In this document: piece after piece, positions 63,935 through 64,000 of the stretch
Layout of the letters: each line of letters begins with the position of its first letter
Position numbering within the stretch: the first letter of the stretch is position 1
Source: Pseudomonadota bacterium
Lineage (GTDB): Bacteria > Desulfobacterota > Desulfovibrionia > Desulfovibrionales > Desulfovibrionaceae
Assembly: GCA_023419375.1 (NCBI GenBank)
Contig: JAEZYD010000003.1
Coordinates: 62,001-126,000 of the forward strand
Direction: 5' to 3'
DNA: 64,000 bases
Position numbers and translations under genes: made by a program
Notes under the pieces: model-generated
Told to the model about the DNA's origin: nothing
Seen by the model: only the letters and a program-made list of their open reading frames with translations
Database searches by the model: none

Positions 63935-63973
63935 AAGGCGGCGACCCGGATTTCATGCCCGGGCTGCCGCCTT
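63935..63973 (+). terminator. terminator after the ferredoxin-nitroreductase gene
   Basis: An 8-bp outer stem (63935-63942 with 63966-63973) encloses a CCCGG/CCGGG inner stem. The right side leads into a moderately T-rich stretch. Confidence 0.7.
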
Positions 63974-64000
63974 GCTTGTCATTTGATGGCTGTTACTGTT

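Noticed and set aside
1..64000. CRISPR arrays, insertion sequences, tRNA or rRNA genes
   Set aside because: I saw no regularly spaced repeats, transposase-like frames or tRNA-like cloverleaf stretches; the only tandem repeat is the 16-base one near 59900.

Overview
The window looks like chromosome of a Desulfovibrio-type sulfate-reducing bacterium (Desulfobacterota). The reasons are an 11-gene complex I operon without nuoE, nuoF or nuoG, a TauE/SafE-family exporter directly behind it, several sulfur and redox genes, a chemoreceptor with a cysteine-rich PAS domain, and GC-rich coding DNA separated by AT-rich gaps. The species assignment is inference; there is no rRNA or tRNA gene here.

Layout. 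1-7436 (minus strand): a cut-off membrane sensor gene, two related PF04392-type solute-binding proteins, a DUF697-type membrane protein, and a tight operon of an ABC exporter of the cyclic-peptide type, a secreted six-cysteine protein, an SPFH/band-7 membrane protein and a 55-residue membrane protein. 7717-30845: a hybrid NRPS-PKS locus. A minus-strand arm holds a KamA-like radical SAM aminomutase, a type II thioesterase and an Sfp-type phosphopantetheinyl transferase. A divergent plus-strand arm holds two overlapping megasynthase genes (5583 and 1177 aa). 31702-35585: HDOD, degenerate GGDEF-EAL and HD-GYP proteins, pointing to cyclic-di-GMP signalling. 36105-49672: a soluble molybdopterin oxidoreductase with its four-cluster Fe-S subunit, then nuoABCDHIJKLMN. 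49747-51651: the TauE/SafE exporter and a small membrane protein. 51787-63909: an old yellow enzyme, a beta-lactamase-fold hydrolase, a persulfide-dioxygenase-like protein with a rhodanese membrane protein, a hybrid histidine kinase, a beta carbonic anhydrase, a chemoreceptor and a ferredoxin-nitroreductase fusion.

The most interesting part is the assembly line. Read from motifs it is C-A-T / C-T-E / C-T / C-A-T / KS-DH-KR-ACP / C-(partial C) // A(MT)-T-TE. Two modules have no adenylation domain, the PKS module has no acyltransferase, and the last adenylation domain is split by a methyltransferase between core motifs A2 and A3. The binding-pocket residues suggest Tyr or Phe (A1), Ser (A2, identical to the code I recall for EntF) and Gln-like (A3). 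A Ser module followed by KS-DH-KR should make a vinylogous serine, an alpha,beta-unsaturated unit like the reactive group of the thalassospiramide and syrbactin protease inhibitors. The product may therefore be an electrophilic lipopeptide or peptide. The accessory enzymes would prime the carrier proteins (PPTase), edit stalled chains (type II TE) and perhaps supply a beta-amino acid (KamA-like). The exporter operon at 1697-5354 is a candidate for product export.
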